A DNA stretch of 64,000 nucleotides, from positions 1-64,000 of the forward strand of contig CAWGIX010000011.1 in NCBI GenBank assembly GCA_963822705.1. The letters run 5' to 3'. Shown in pieces: positions 38,812-47,836 of the stretch. The DNA comes from CAVRQM01 sp963822705 (lineage in GTDB: Bacteria > Pseudomonadota > Alphaproteobacteria > Acetobacterales > Acetobacteraceae). Within the stretch, counting starts at the first letter, position 1. Each line of letters opens with the position of its first letter. A program made the translations under genes and the position numbers. The notes beneath the pieces were generated by a model. It did not search any database, was not told where the DNA came from, and saw only the letters and a program-made list of their open reading frames with translations.

Positions 38812-40537
38812 ATGTCCATGCTGCGGCGGTTTGCCAGCTATTACCGGCCACACAAAAAACTGTTCATACTCGACTTCGGCTGCGCGGTGCTGTCCGGACT
38901 GCTGGAGCTGGCGTTTCCGCTCGCCGTAAGCCTTTTCGTGGACCGGCTGCTGCCGGGCCGCGACTGGGGGCTGATCGCCGCGTGCGCCGCCGGATTGATC
39001 GCCCTCTACCTCCTCAACACCGGCCTGATGGCGGTGGTGACCTACTGGGGCCACGTGCTCGGCATCGCGCTGGAGACGGAGATGCGCCGCCGGGCGTTCG
39101 CCCATCTGCAGACGCTTGTCCTTCTCCTTCTACGACGAGCAGAAGACCGGACATCTGATCGCTCGGGTGACGAAGGACCTGGAAGATATCGGCGAAGTGG
39201 CCCACCACGGGCCCGAAGACCTGTTCATCGCGATCATGACTTTTCTCGGCGCGTTCGCGCTGATGTTCTCGGTCAACGCCGATCTGGCGCTGGTGACGGT
39301 GCTGGTGGTGCCGCCGATCCTGTTCCTGGCGATCAGCTACGGCAATCGGATGACACAGAATTTTCGTGCGATTTTCGCCGGCATCGGGGTGTTCAACGCC
39401 CGCGTAGAGGAGAATATCGGCGGCATGCGCGTGGTGCAGGCGTTTGCCAACGAGGCGCACGAGCGGCGGCTGTTTTCCCGCGACAATGACGCGTACCGGC
39501 GCACCAAGCTGCAAGGCTATCGCCTGATGGCGGCGAGCACGGCGCTGACCTACCTTTCGATGCGCGCGACGCAGATGCTGGTCATGGTCGCCGGCACCTG
39601 GTTCGTGCTGCACGGATCGCTGTCGCCCGGCGGGTTCGTGGGATTTTTGCTGCTGGTCGGCGTGTTTTTTCGTCCGGTCGAAAAGATCAGCAATGTGCTG
39701 GAGACGTATCCCGAAAGGCATCGCCGGCTTTCGCCGCTATTGCGAGCTGATCGACACCCGGCCGACGCTGGTGGATTGCCGGGCGCCCGTCCGGCTCCGC
39801 TCGCTGGCGGGCGACATCGTCGTACGACCACGTCACGTTTGGCTATGCCTCGGGCCGGCCGGTGCTGCGCGACGTGACCCTGCGTATTGCGGCCGGCGAG
39901 ACGGTGGCGTTTGTCGGACCGTCCGGCGCCGGCAAGAGCACGCTCTGCGCGCTGCTGCCGCGATTCTACGACCTGGATGCCGGGCGCATCACCATCGACG
40001 GCATCGATATAACGTGCATGACCTTGGAATCGCTGCGCCGTCAAATCGGCGTGGTGCAGCAGGACGTGTTCCTGTTCGCCGGAACGTTGCGGGAAAACAT
40101 CGCCTACGGACGGCTCGGGGCGAGCGAGGCTGAAATCGTCGAGGCGGCTGAGCGGGCACGGCTGGGTGCGATGGTCGCGGACCTCCCCGACGGCCTGGAT
40201 ACGGTGATCGGCCAGCGCGGGGTCAAGCTGTCCGGCGGCCAGCGACAGCGCGTCGCCATCGCCCGCATGTTTCTGAAGAACCCGCCGATCCTGATCTTGG
40301 ACGAGGCAACCAGCGCCCTGGACAGCGAAACCGAGCGCGCCATCCAGCAATCCCTGTCCGAGCTGGCCGTGGGCCGCACCAGCCTGGTCGTCGCGCACAG
40401 GTTGGCCACGGTACGCGACGCCGACCGGATCGTGGTGGTCGAGGGGCGTGGCGTGGTCGAGCAAGGGGCGGCACGCGCAGCTGCTGGCGGCCGGCGGCGT
40501 GTATCGCCGGTTGCACGACGTTCAGTTCGGCGTGTAG
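38812..40537 (+). CDS. ABC exporter (MsbA-like, transmembrane plus ATPase), four frameshifts
   Basis: Half-size exporter: six membrane helices (starting RRFASYYRPHKKLFILDFG), the coupling region SFSFYDEQKTGHLIARVTKD, then an ATPase with Walker A GPSGAGKST, Q-loop GVVQQDVFLFAGTLRENI, signature LSGGQRQRVAIARM, Walker B ILILDEATSALD and H-loop VAHRL. Four single extra bases (near 39116, 39712, 39822 and 40468) break the frame; removing them gives 573 residues ending LLAAGGVYRRLHDVQFGV. Substrate unknown; lipids and drugs are usual. The creatininase gene follows after 32 bp with its own ribosome-binding site. Confidence 0.88.
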
Positions 40538-40556
40538 CCCGTCGAGCTTACGTTTC

Positions 40557-40562
40557 AGGAGG
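40557..40562 (+). promoter_or_regulatory. Shine-Dalgarno site deciding a TTG start
   Basis: AGGAGG lies seven bases before the TTG at 40570. It marks where the creatininase-family protein starts and shows that the longer open frame reaching back into the ABC exporter is not a fusion. Confidence 0.65.
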
Positions 40563-40569
40563 AAAGGTT

Positions 40570-41322
40570 TTGCAAGGTACGGAGATTGAGTGGCGCCGTC
40601 TGCGTGCCGACGAGCTGCGCGAGGCGGCGACGCCCGAGACGGTGGTGATCCTGCCCGTCGCCTCGATCGAGCAGCACGGACCGCATCTGCCGGTCGAAGT
40701 CGACAGCGTGCTGGCCGAGGCGGTGGCACTGGCGACGGCGCGGGCCATGACGGAGCAGGGTGGGCGAGCGCTGGTGCTGCCGACGCTGTGGACCGGTATC
40801 TCCGAGCACCACATGAGCTTCGGCGGCACGATCACGTTGGATGCCACAACGTTTGCCGCGGTTGTCGAACAAATCTGCCGCTCGGTGGTACGGCTGGGGT
40901 TCCAGCGTATCGCGCTGCTGAACGGGCATGGCGGCAACGACTCGGCGCTGCGCGTGGCCGCCGACGACCTGACCCCGAGGCTTGGCCGGCCGGTGGTGGC
41001 GCTGACCTATTGGCACGTGGCGGCGGCCGAGATCGCCAAAGTCCTGACTGCCCAGACACGGCTGCTGCACGCCTGCGAGGCGGAAACCTCCATGATGCTC
41101 GCCCTGCGCCCCGATCTGGTTGCCATGGACCGCGCACCGCCGCCGCAGCCGGCGCCGGAGGATACGCCGGGCCTGCATCGCTGGCGCACGCTCGCCCAGG
41201 TTTCTTCGGTCGGGGTGATCGGGGAGGCGCGGGCGGCCTCGGCGGAAAAAGGACGGCGGCTCCTGGCCGCGATATCCGCAACACTGGCGCAGGCCCTCAT
41301 GCGCCCGGGCGTTTGGGAGTGA
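40570..41322 (+). CDS. Creatininase-family hydrolase
   Basis: 250-residue metal-dependent amidohydrolase fold shared by creatinine amidohydrolase, MftE-type peptidases and riboflavin-breakdown formamide hydrolases. Metal ligands are in SIEQHGPHLPVEVDS (Glu, His, Asp), NGHGGND and the late ACEAETSMMLAL. The actual amide substrate is not deducible. It converges on the Gfo/Idh oxidoreductase of the sugar-importer operon, which may hint at a shared catabolic role (inference). Confidence 0.85.
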   Translation: MQGTEIEWRRLRADELREAATPETVVILPVASIEQHGPHLPVEVDSVLAEAVALATARAMTEQGGRALVLPTLWTGISEHHMSFGGTITLDATTFAAVVEQICRSVVRLGFQRIALLNGHGGNDSALRVAADDLTPRLGRPVVALTYWHVAAAEIAKVLTAQTRLLHACEAETSMMLALRPDLVAMDRAPPPQPAPEDTPGLHRWRTLAQVSSVGVIGEARAASAEKGRRLLAAISATLAQALMRPGVWE

Positions 41323-41340
41323 TGCTGTCGCGCCGAATAG

Positions 41341-42394
41341 TTACGGCATCGCCTGAACCGGCGTAGACGGCGCGTCGGCGGCCGCGAAGCACGCCTCAAC
41401 CAGCGCCATGGTATGCCAGGCGTCGGCAACGGCGGTGACCAGCACGGCATCCTCGCCGGCGGCAAAACGTTGCAGGTTGGCCATGGTGCCCATAAACGCG
41501 TCAGGGAACCAGCCGCCCGCGAGCGGCACCTGCTCCCAGTCCTCGCCATGGGTGATCCATAGCTCGTCCGGCTCGCCGCGGGGATAGTCGAGTAGCAGGC
41601 CCAATTTTACGTGCGCGGCTCCTGCGACACCTTCGACACGGATCGCAGCATCCTGGAAACGGCGACCAAAACCGTGGTCGTGGTTGACCGACAACACGCA
41701 CCGCACGCCGGGCCGCGTGTCGAGGATGGCCGCCGTGCGGGTCTGAGCAAGGCCGTGGCGAGGATGACCCAACGTGCGCGCGCTGACGCTCTTGGGATTG
41801 CCGAGCAGCGCGCGAATGAAATCGAGGTAGTGGATCGGAGTGCACCGCAATTTCCACCCGCTGCTCGGCGGCGAGGAACGGGAACAAGTGCCAGGGCGTG
41901 AGCAGGTTGAGGTGTACTTCGACATCGACGATCTCGCCCAGAAGTCCGAGTGCGATCGCGTCCTGCAGCGCCAGCATCATCGGCGCGAAGCGGAGCTGGA
42001 AATTCACCGCCGCAGTGAAGCGCCGCGCCCGGCACACATCGAGGATCGCAGTAGCCTGGGCCAGGTCGCGCCCCATCGGCTTTTGCATCAGCACCACGGC
42101 GCCTTCCGGCAGCGCGCGCAACACGTCGAGATGCGCGCCGGGCGGTGTGGCCAGATCGAACACCGCATCCTGTGCAGCGGCCTCGGCCAGGGTCGCGAAC
42201 GTGCCGATCTCCCAACGTACTGCGAGAGCGGCGGCGCGATCGGCCGCGATGTCATACACGCCGAGCACCGGAAAATCGGCCCGGCGATATGCCGGCAGGT
42301 GCGCGTCCTGCACGATGCCGCCGGCGCCGATGATGACGATCGGTCGCGGCCGCGACGGGAGCGGCCACGCCTGCCTAAGCTCCGGCAGGTTCAT
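41341..42394 (-). CDS. Gfo/Idh/MocA-family oxidoreductase, one frameshift
   Basis: NAD(P)-dependent sugar or inositol dehydrogenase family. The Rossmann motif is VIIGAGGIVQDAHLPAY, the EKP-type signature appears as VLMQKPMGRDLAQA, and the substrate domain has AVNFQLRFAPMM and HSIHYLDFIRALLG. One extra base near 41837 splits VEIAVHS from IHYLDF. Corrected length is 350 residues. The usual EKP lysine motif is here QKP. Its ATG overlaps the stop of the upstream binding-protein gene, so it belongs to the sugar-importer operon and probably oxidises the imported compound. Confidence 0.88.
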
Positions 42395-43569
42395 TCCACG
42401 ATAGCCGCGATGCGCGCCTGTGCCCGGGCGAGCAGGTCAGGCGTGGCCACAGCCGTGGTGACGGCCTCGGTCATCATGTCGTCGATAGCGTGGGCCACAT
42501 CGGGGAGGCGCTTCAGCCGTGGCAGCGTGCGTGCGACCGCGTGCAGCCCGTCGAGTTCGTGGTAGAACGGCACGAGCCGGTTTACCTCGGGATCGGCCCA
42601 GGTCGAGCGGCGCACGCCGATGCCGCCTTCCATGGTCGTCAGCTTGTCCATGTCCGGCGTTGCACAGTGGCGCACGAAATCCCAAGCCAGGTCGCGGCGC
42701 TTGCTCCCGGCGGGAATGGTCAGCATCCAGAACACGTTGAGCGACACGCTGGCCCCGTTCGTGCCACGCGGCAGCGGTGCGATGCCGACCTTTCCGCGCA
42801 CTCGGCTGTCCGGCGAGGTCTCGGCGAATGCGGCGAAGCCGAACCAGTTCGCCATCAGGGCTACGCTGCCTTCGCAGAACCGCATGCCGGAGGCGACGCT
42901 GTCGATTTCCCGCAAACCGTCCGGCACCGCGCCGCGGTCGGCGGCCAGGTGGCGTATGAAGTCGAGCGCTTCGATAGCGGCGGCCGATTGAAGTTGCGGC
43001 TTGCCCGCAGCGTCGAACGGTTCGCCGCCGCGCGTCCAGAGCTGCACGCAGAAGTCGTAAAAGGAGTTGTGGCCATCGGGGAAAAGCGCCAGCACCGTGC
43101 CGCTGCGGCCCGCGGCGGGATCGTTCAACTTTCGCGCCGCGGCGTGAAACTCGTCCCAGGTTTGCGGCACATCCTGCAACAGATCAGTCCGATAAATCAG
43201 GCATTGCGGCCCGTCGTGATACGGCATGCCCCAGAAGCCGCCGGCAAAATCCTGCAGCCCGAGCATCGACGGGCTCCACGCATCCGGAAAATCCGGGATC
43301 GGCCGCTCGGCCATGAGCGGGCGCAGATCGGCAACCAGATCTTTGGCCTGCGCCGCCGCGATCCAGTCCGTCGGCATGAACGCCACGTCCCACTCGCCGC
43401 GCGCCGCCTCGCCGTAATCGAAGAGCGATGCGTGCAGCGGGTTCAGGTCCAGAGCGACCGGCTCGATTTCCAGCGGGCAGCCGCTGGTCTGCACGAACGA
43501 CTGCCACTGTTTGATGATGGCGCTCTCGAAGGCCGCGAACTTGCGGACCGCAACGCGGAATTTTTCCAT
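42391..43569 (-). CDS. Family 1 solute-binding-like protein without a signal peptide
   Basis: 392 residues with the fold pattern of extracellular sugar-binding proteins: DVAFMPTDWIAAA, DGPQCLIYRTDLLQDVPQTWDEF, GTVLALFPDGHNSFYDF and APLPRGTNGASVSLNVFW. It begins directly MEKFRVAVRKFAAFESAIIKQW; neither this nor the 45 open codons upstream holds a hydrophobic signal segment. Either export relies on something else or it acts in the cytoplasm as a sensor or chaperone-like partner (inference). The operon already has a normal binding protein at 45378. The ATG at 43569 has AAGAAG-type spacing only. Confidence 0.8.
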   Translation of the reverse strand: MEKFRVAVRKFAAFESAIIKQWQSFVQTSGCPLEIEPVALDLNPLHASLFDYGEAARGEWDVAFMPTDWIAAAQAKDLVADLRPLMAERPIPDFPDAWSPSMLGLQDFAGGFWGMPYHDGPQCLIYRTDLLQDVPQTWDEFHAAARKLNDPAAGRSGTVLALFPDGHNSFYDFCVQLWTRGGEPFDAAGKPQLQSAAAIEALDFIRHLAADRGAVPDGLREIDSVASGMRFCEGSVALMANWFGFAAFAETSPDSRVRGKVGIAPLPRGTNGASVSLNVFWMLTIPAGSKRRDLAWDFVRHCATPDMDKLTTMEGGIGVRRSTWADPEVNRLVPFYHELDGLHAVARTLPRLKRLPDVAHAIDDMMTEAVTTAVATPDLLARAQARIAAIVE

Positions 43570-43601
43570 CTTCTTCAGCCGCCTCCCTGGTGTCTTCTGG
43601 C

Positions 43602-44450
43602 CTACCCTTTGACGCCGCCAAAAGTGAGCCCCGCGATCAGATGGCGTTGCACGACAAAAGTGAGCGCAAAAGCCGGCACGATGATGATCATTGCCAACGC
43701 ACACATGCCCACCCAGTCAATCGTGAACTGCGAGGTGTAGTCCATCAGCCCGACAGTCAGAGTCTTCGATGCCACGGAGCGGGTGAGCTGGGACGCCAAG
43801 GCGTATTCGTTCCAACAAGTGAGAAAAGCAAAAATCGCCGCGGAGGCGAGACCGGAACGGGCCAAGGGAAACTCGATTGCCCAAAAAGCCTGCCACCCGC
43901 TGGCGCCGTCGATGCGTGCCGCCTGCGCCAGCTCGGTGGGGATCTGGCGGAAGAAGCCGTCGGTCAGCCAGATGGTGAACGGCACATTCAGCGCAATGTA
44001 GACAAGGATCAAACCCGGCAAAGTGTCGATCAGTCCGAGCCGGCTCCACAGGATGAACAGCGGCAACGAAAGCGCGACGCCCGGAATGGCGCGCGACAGC
44101 ATGAAGCCGATGAACAGCGCGCCCTTGAAGCGGAAGCGATGGCGGGCAAAAGCGTAGCCGCCGGCGGTGCCGATAGCCAGCGCCAGCGCCGTGCTGGTGA
44201 GGCTGACCATCAGCGAGTTGCGAACATAGTGGCCGACCGGCTCGCCCAGTTCGACTTTCGGTCGCAGTCCGAACATGTCGGCGAAATTGTTCAGCGTGAG
44301 CGTCGGCACCCAGACCGGCGGACGCGCCATGACCTCCACGTTGGGGCGGAACGCGGTGAGCATGATCCAAAGCCCTGGCAGCAGGATCAGCGTCATCACC
44401 ACGGCGACGCCTAGCCAGATCAGCAGCGAATGGATGCGCCTGCGTCTCAT
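43602..44450 (-). CDS. Sugar ABC transporter permease (MalG-like)
   Basis: 282 residues with six hydrophobic segments. The N-terminus SLLIWLGVAVVMTLILLPGLWIMLTAFRP and the EAA loop ELAQAARIDGASGWQAFWAIEFPLA are typical of MalG/UgpE-type permeases. The ATG overlaps the malF-like stop. Works with the permease at 44447 and the binding protein at 45378. No ATPase gene is in this operon. Confidence 0.9.
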   Translation of the reverse strand: MRRRRIHSLLIWLGVAVVMTLILLPGLWIMLTAFRPNVEVMARPPVWVPTLTLNNFADMFGLRPKVELGEPVGHYVRNSLMVSLTSTALALAIGTAGGYAFARHRFRFKGALFIGFMLSRAIPGVALSLPLFILWSRLGLIDTLPGLILVYIALNVPFTIWLTDGFFRQIPTELAQAARIDGASGWQAFWAIEFPLARSGLASAAIFAFLTCWNEYALASQLTRSVASKTLTVGLMDYTSQFTIDWVGMCALAMIIIVPAFALTFVVQRHLIAGLTFGGVKG

Positions 44451-45349
44451 GCCTCGCCCAGCGCCGCCCGCGCGACGCCCAGTTTTCGGGCAAAATAGAA
44501 GGTGAAGGCGACCGACAGGATGATGGAAAAATATGCCATCGCGTTGGCGCGGCCCATCTGCCCATCCTGGAAGCCGACGGTCGCCATCAAGGTCCACACC
44601 AGCTCGGTGCGCCCGGCCGGGCCGCCGTTGGTCATGATGCGGACCATGTCGTAGGCGCGGCCGATATCGAGGCTGCGGATGGTCATGGCGATGTAGATGA
44701 AGGGCATCAGGAACGGCAGCGTGATGTAGCGGAAGCTCTGCCACGCGCTGCACCCGTCCACCCGCGCCGCCTCGATCGGATCGCGCGGCAGGGCCAGCAA
44801 ACCGGCCAGCAGCAGGATCGCAAACACCGAAGTCGACATCCATATTTCCGCCACCAGGATGGAGAGGTTGGCGGTGGCGCCGTTGACCAGCCAGGCGATC
44901 GGCTGGCGGAGCACGCCCAGCTGCAGCAGCGTGTTGTCGAGCAGGCCGACATTGTCGTTGAGCAGGAAATTGAACTGGAATCCCACCAGCACCGGGCTGA
45001 ACATCATCGGGAACATCAGCACGGTGCGCAGCAGCCGCTGGCCGTGCGTGACCTGCGCGATCAGCAGCGCCAGCCCCAGCCCCAGCACCATTTCCAGATT
45101 CAGCGCCACCGTGAGCAGCGCGACGGTGCGGCCGAACGCCCACCAGAAATCCGCATCCTCCAGCAGCCTTAGATAGTTCCGCCAGCCCACCCAATGATAC
45201 AGGCTGGCCGGGTGGACCATGTTGTAGGCGGTGAAACTGGACAGGAACGACACGATCAGCGGTAGCAGCACCACCGCCGCGATGACGATGATGGCCGGCA
45301 AAACCAGCAGAAACGGCACCGCCCACCGTGCACGCTTCATTGCGGGCAC
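44447..45349 (-). CDS. Sugar ABC transporter permease (MalF-like)
   Basis: 300 residues, six membrane helices; opens ARWAVPFLLVLPAIIVIAAVVLLPLIVSFLSSF and carries the EAA loop PIEAARVDGCSAWQSFRYITLPFL. The start could be the ATG at 45349 or the one at 45340. Downstream overlap with the MalG-like gene suggests translational coupling. Confidence 0.9.
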   Translation of the reverse strand: MPAMKRARWAVPFLLVLPAIIVIAAVVLLPLIVSFLSSFTAYNMVHPASLYHWVGWRNYLRLLEDADFWWAFGRTVALLTVALNLEMVLGLGLALLIAQVTHGQRLLRTVLMFPMMFSPVLVGFQFNFLLNDNVGLLDNTLLQLGVLRQPIAWLVNGATANLSILVAEIWMSTSVFAILLLAGLLALPRDPIEAARVDGCSAWQSFRYITLPFLMPFIYIAMTIRSLDIGRAYDMVRIMTNGGPAGRTELVWTLMATVGFQDGQMGRANAMAYFSIILSVAFTFYFARKLGVARAALGEA

Positions 45350-45377
45350 GAGGGCGGAAACGGCGTGGATGGCACGA

Positions 45378-46718
45378 TCAGTCTTTTAGCAGCCCGGCAT
45401 CCTCAAGGATTTGCGTGGCTTTCTTCGCCGCGGTGTCCAGCGCCTCCTGCGGCGTCTTTTGACCCAGAATCGCTTTTTGGAACTCCGGGTAGGAAGCGTT
45501 GGAAATCTCGATCCACTGGGCGATGTGCGGCACCGGATACGCGTCCTCGGCGAGGCTCTTCTGCCACACCTCGAACACGTTGGTCATGTAGTCGTCGTGC
45601 TTCGCCTTCACTTCGGCAATGATGTCGTCGAACGCTTTCGCGTTGGCCGGCATCAGGCCGCGATGCGCCTCCAGCATGTTGGTGTCGTAATCAGTCATCC
45701 AGGTGACGAAACTGACTGCCGCCGGCTTGTTGTCGCAGGCTTTGGTGATGGAAAAGCCGTGGCTGCCGCTCCATCCCAGGCGCTTGCCCGATGGGCCGGC
45801 CGGAGCGCGCGCCACGGCGACGTTGCCTGCGATCTTCGAGTTTTTCGGGTCGTTGAAATAGGCCGCCCAGCCGGGCCAGTCGAAATCGAGTGCCACCGAT
45901 CCCGAGGCAAAGCTCTGGCCGATGTCGTCCCAAAGATAATTGATGGTGCCCGCCGGCACCGCCTTGGCCTGGTAGATGCTTTTGAAGAACTCGATCGCCT
46001 TCACGCCGGCATCGGAGTTGAACATCGGCTTGTAGTTGCTGTCCAGATAGGTTCCGCCATAGCTCAGCAGCATTTCGTAGAAACGCCCGTTCAGCCCTTC
46101 CTCCTTGCCGGCAAAGACGGTGCCGTACATGGTGGGGGGATTGGCGAAGAATTCGACCTGATTGCGGTAATCATCGAGCGTCTCGGGCGGCGTTAGGTCC
46201 TTCCCGTATTTCGCCTTGTAACGCGCCTGGTTGCCGGCGTCGGCGTAGAGCGATTTTTGGTAGTACATATTGGACACGTCGGTGTGCCACGGCAGCAGCA
46301 TCAAGTCCTTGCCGATCACCGCCGATTGCAGCGTGCGCGGCAAGAACGTGTCCAGCGTGGCTTTCGGCACCAAGTCGAACAAATTGGTGTAGAGTTCGCC
46401 ATATTGCGCCATGAAACTGGTATGATCCCAACCGGCGCACCAGCCGATATTGCCGGCGGCCACGTCGGCCTTCAGCTCCTTGTCCAGGTCAAAGCCGTTC
46501 TTGCTGGACAGGATTTCGACCTTTGCCCCGGTCGCCTTCTCCCATTCGGGAATGCGCGTGTACAGCGGATCATACTGGTTGCCGCCGATCAGTTTCACTT
46601 TCAGCGTGTATCCCGGGAAATGCCCCGGGTCCTCTGCCCGCGCCGGGCCCGCCGCAGCAGCGGCGCCCAGCAGCCCTGCCATCAGCGCACATCCCTTTGT
46701 AACCGCTTGAAGACGCAT
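45378..46718 (-). CDS. Sugar ABC transporter substrate-binding protein
   Basis: 446 residues with a signal peptide (GCALMAGLLGAAAAAGPARAE). The mature protein has the family 1 binding pattern: RIPEWEKATGAKVEIL, DLMLLPWHTDVSNMYYQKSL, LNGRFYEMLLSYGG, VALDFDWPGWAAYFND and SHGFSITKACDNKPAAVSF. The ATG at 46718 has AAGGGGGG just upstream. First gene of a five-gene operon (binding protein, two permeases, signal-less binding-like protein, Gfo/Idh oxidoreductase). Carbohydrate or polyol ligand expected. Confidence 0.9.
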   Translation of the reverse strand: MRLQAVTKGCALMAGLLGAAAAAGPARAEDPGHFPGYTLKVKLIGGNQYDPLYTRIPEWEKATGAKVEILSSKNGFDLDKELKADVAAGNIGWCAGWDHTSFMAQYGELYTNLFDLVPKATLDTFLPRTLQSAVIGKDLMLLPWHTDVSNMYYQKSLYADAGNQARYKAKYGKDLTPPETLDDYRNQVEFFANPPTMYGTVFAGKEEGLNGRFYEMLLSYGGTYLDSNYKPMFNSDAGVKAIEFFKSIYQAKAVPAGTINYLWDDIGQSFASGSVALDFDWPGWAAYFNDPKNSKIAGNVAVARAPAGPSGKRLGWSGSHGFSITKACDNKPAAVSFVTWMTDYDTNMLEAHRGLMPANAKAFDDIIAEVKAKHDDYMTNVFEVWQKSLAEDAYPVPHIAQWIEISNASYPEFQKAILGQKTPQEALDTAAKKATQILEDAGLLKD

Positions 46719-46778
46719 CGCACCCCCCTTGTTGCGGCATTCCGCCACGCCGTCGTTCCGAGACGGCCGCCAGCCGCA

Positions 46779-46863
46779 CCTAGCGCACTAGGCCGACAGT
46801 ATAGGCCGGCTGCAAGTGCCTTTGTACGCGCAAAGCCTAGCCCGGCGACCGCGTGCGCACTAG
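46779..46863. promoter_or_regulatory. Inverted and direct repeats in the divergent control region
   Basis: The 227 bp between the sugar-importer operon and the divergent dioxygenase gene hold CCTAG-CGCA-CTAGG (46779-46792), CTTTG-N6-CAAAG (46820-46835), and a second copy of the half-site GCGCACTAG at 46855-46863 matching 46783-46791. Their number and position suggest operator sites for a shared regulator; no regulator gene is nearby. Confidence 0.5.
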
Positions 46864-46945
46864 CATCGGCGTGATTGGATTTCTCCGTCGAAAGTCGCTC
46901 TACAATGCGGCTACCGCCCGCACGGGTGCGAACAGGAGGTTCGTC

Positions 46946-47775
46946 ATGGGCAAGCTCTCGACCGAGGCCCTTCGCCAGTACCAGGACCAGGGCTACTACG
47001 CGCCGATCCGCGCCCTCAGCGCGGAGGAGGCCGCCAGCCTGCGCCAGCAGCTCGAAGCTTTCGAGGCGGCAATGGGGGCTCGAGGGCCTGCCTGCGGAGC
47101 AAGCCGCACCTGCGTGTTCACCTGGCTCGATGCACTGATCCGCCATCCCGGCATTCTGGATGCGGTGGAGCAGGTAATCGGGCCGAATATCCTGTGCTGG
47201 GGCTCCAGCTTCTTCATCAAGGAGCCGCGCAACCCGAGTTTTGTCTCGTGGCACCAGGATTCCACCTACTGGGGCCTGGAGCCGCCTGATATCGTCACGG
47301 CCTGGGTGGCGCTCAGCGACAGCACGCATGAGAACGGGGCGATGCGGGTGATCCCGGGCTCGCACAAGCTGGAGCAGGTGCCGCACCGCGACACTTTCGC
47401 CGCCGGCAACATGCTGAGCCGCGGACAGGAAGTCATGGTTGCGGTGGACGAGAGCCAGGCGGTGGAGCTGCCGCTGCAACCCGGCGAGATGTCGTTGCAC
47501 CATGTCCGCCTGATCCACGGGTCCGAGCCCAATCCATCCGACCGACGCCGCATCGGTTTCGCGATCCGCTATCTGCCGACCTATGTGCGCCAGGCCGTCG
47601 GGATGGCCGATACGGCCACGCTGGTGCGCGGCGTGGACCGACACGGCCATTTCGAGCCCGAGCGAGCGCCCGGTTGCCGACTTGGCGCCCGAAGCAGTGG
47701 CGCTATCACGCGCGGGTCATGGACCAGATCAATCAGGTGCTGATGCGCGATACGGAGCGTGTCGGCGCGATGTGA
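46946..47775 (+). CDS. Phytanoyl-CoA dioxygenase (PhyH)-family protein, frameshifted
   Basis: Fe(II)/2-oxoglutarate oxygenase family. Visible: QYQDQGYYAPIRALSAEEA at the start, the iron-binding SWHQDSTYWGL (HxD), AWVALSDSTHENGAMRVIPGSH, and the distal His in SLHHVRLIHGSEPN followed by the Arg of RRRIGFAIRY. AGGAGG at 46934-46939 sets the ATG. Two extra bases near 47671 and 47712 shift the end, which corrected reads RYHARVMDQINQVLMRDTERVGAM; a pair of breaks near 47085-47115 garbles a short stretch. Corrected length about 275. Diverges from the sugar-importer operon, so it may act on the same compound. Confidence 0.82.
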
Positions 47776-47836
47776 AGCTACGGGCGCGGCGGTTTTCCCA
47801 GCAAATCCCGCCTCTGAGTGACCCGGCTGTTTCGGC

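Noticed and set aside
39862..41322. Apparent ABC exporter-creatininase fusion
   Set aside because: An extra G near 40468 removes the exporter stop at 40535-40537. The creatininase has AGGAGG before its own TTG start.
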